A stretch of 64,000 nucleotides of DNA, from the NCBI RefSeq assembly GCF_013626205.1, contig NZ_QHJE01000001.1, positions 2,460,501 through 2,524,500 on the forward strand, written 5' to 3'. Below are positions 63,378 through 64,000 of this stretch, piece after piece; within the stretch, counting starts at the first letter, position 1, and every line of letters starts with the position of its first letter. The notes beneath the pieces are model-generated. The model did no database searches and was not told the DNA's origin. It saw only the letters and a list, made by a program, of their open reading frames with translations. The stretch comes from Hyphomicrobium methylovorum. Its GTDB lineage: Bacteria > Pseudomonadota > Alphaproteobacteria > Rhizobiales > Hyphomicrobiaceae. The translations under genes and the position numbers were made by a program.

Positions 63378-64000
63378 GTGAAGAAGCATTTGTTGGCGGG
63401 CGTTTGTGCCCTAGCCATGGGGTTTGCGGTCATTCCCGGAACGTTCGCAGACGAAACCTGCAATTCGCCGTTCACAACCGCGCTGATCACGGGCCAAGAG
63501 CAGTATCTTCATGTCTGGACGCTCGGCATGCCGGGCATGGGCGATGAGTCTGATAAGCTTGTGACGATCAGTGTTGATCCGAAGTCCGACAAGTACGGCA
63601 AGGTCATCAATACACTTTCGGTTGGCGGACGTGGCGAAGCACATCACACGGGCTTCACCGATGATCGTCGCTACCTGTGGGCTGGCCGTCTGGATGACAA
63701 CAAGATTTTCATCTTCGATCTCATCGATCCGGCGAATCCGAAGCTGATCAAGACGATCACCGACTTCGCTGACCGGACCGGCTATGTTGGCCCGCATACG
63801 TTCTACGCTTTGCCAGGCCGCATGCTTATCCAGGCGCTGTCGAACACGAAGACGCATGACGGTCAGACAGGTTTGGCTGTTTATTCGAACGCAGGTGAGC
63901 TGGTTTCACTGCATCCGATGCCCGTCACCGATGGTGGCGATGGATACGGATATGACATCGGCATCAACCCCGCCAAGAACGTGTTGTTGACCTCCTCCTT
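63378..64000 (+). CDS. mtoX: Methanethiol oxidase, 5' part (selenium-binding protein family)
   Basis: The first 207 residues of an SBP56-family protein, cut by the window end. It starts at GTG 63378 with GGAAGGAGG upstream. The N-terminus is a signal peptide (KKHLLAGVCALAMGFAVIPG, cleaved near TFADE), so it is periplasmic like the characterised Hyphomicrobium enzyme. The chain then shows QEQYLHVWTLG, GEAHHTGFTDDRRYLWAGRLDD and GYVGPHTFYALPGRML, which match known MtoX. The enzyme splits methanethiol to formaldehyde, sulfide and hydrogen peroxide. A divergent LysR gene probably controls it. Genes expected downstream (SCO1/SenC and MauG type) lie outside the window. Confidence 0.93.
   Translation, partial: MKKHLLAGVCALAMGFAVIPGTFADETCNSPFTTALITGQEQYLHVWTLGMPGMGDESDKLVTISVDPKSDKYGKVINTLSVGGRGEAHHTGFTDDRRYLWAGRLDDNKIFIFDLIDPANPKLIKTITDFADRTGYVGPHTFYALPGRMLIQALSNTKTHDGQTGLAVYSNAGELVSLHPMPVTDGGDGYGYDIGINPAKNVLLTSS

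Noticed and set aside
1-64000. Search for CRISPR arrays, tRNA/rRNA genes, transposases, integrases and phage genes
   Set aside because: No regularly spaced repeats, tRNA-like cloverleaf cores or mobile-element proteins were seen by eye; a covariance-model scan would settle RNA genes.

Overview
The window looks like chromosome of a methylotrophic, sulfur-oxidising alphaproteobacterium of the Hyphomicrobium type (Hyphomicrobiales). The evidence is indirect: an Irr-type Fur family, FixL/FixJ-like signalling, a full Sox thiosulfate pathway, and the start of a methanethiol oxidase gene (mtoX) at the right edge. No rRNA, tRNA, CRISPR array, transposase or integrase was seen.

Layout. 0-12 kb is mostly housekeeping: YbjN-domain protein, proC, a MarR / OmpR-type regulator / histidine kinase operon divergent from a branched-chain aminotransferase, a VOC protein, arfB, a truncated TonB receptor, an APC permease and two exported proteins. 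12.5-23 kb (block A) holds a PAS-GAF histidine kinase with a FixJ-like regulator, a DszC/MsuC-like flavoprotein, a frameshifted small gene, a Nif11-domain protein, a 1-Cys peroxiredoxin, an Irr-like regulator, a MetX-like alpha/beta hydrolase, a BFD-type 2Fe-2S protein and a LysR regulator. 24-38 kb is an inorganic sulfur island: soxA-soxX-soxS on the minus strand; a metallo-beta-lactamase protein, soxYZBCD, a fccB/soxF-type flavoprotein, a DUF2892 protein, a persulfide-dioxygenase-like protein, a DUF442-SQR fusion and a TauE/SafE permease on the plus strand. 39-53 kb is a minus-strand accessory region: a porin, a VWA protein, two paralogous FNR-ferredoxin proteins, a cytosolic molybdopterin oxidoreductase, and a complete Liv-type ABC importer with a small unknown protein. 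54-64 kb (block B) repeats elements of block A (DszC-like, small unknown gene, Nif11, Irr-like, LysR). It adds an azoreductase, a four-gene operon of an AlkB/XylM-like membrane monooxygenase, truncated globin, 2Fe-2S/FAD reductase and Irr-like regulator, then a periplasmic double-rhodanese protein and mtoX.

How it may fit together (inference). Organic C1-sulfur compounds would be imported (Liv system, porin), reduced or oxygenated (molybdoenzyme, DszC-like flavoproteins, AlkB-like monooxygenase) to methanethiol, and split by MtoX to formaldehyde, sulfide and peroxide. The peroxiredoxin would deal with peroxide. SQR, persulfide dioxygenase, the fccB-type flavoprotein, rhodanese and the Sox system would take the sulfur to sulfate. 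The best candidates for an undescribed system are the AlkB-like/globin/reductase operon beside mtoX, and the duplicated Nif11 - small protein - DszC-like module.
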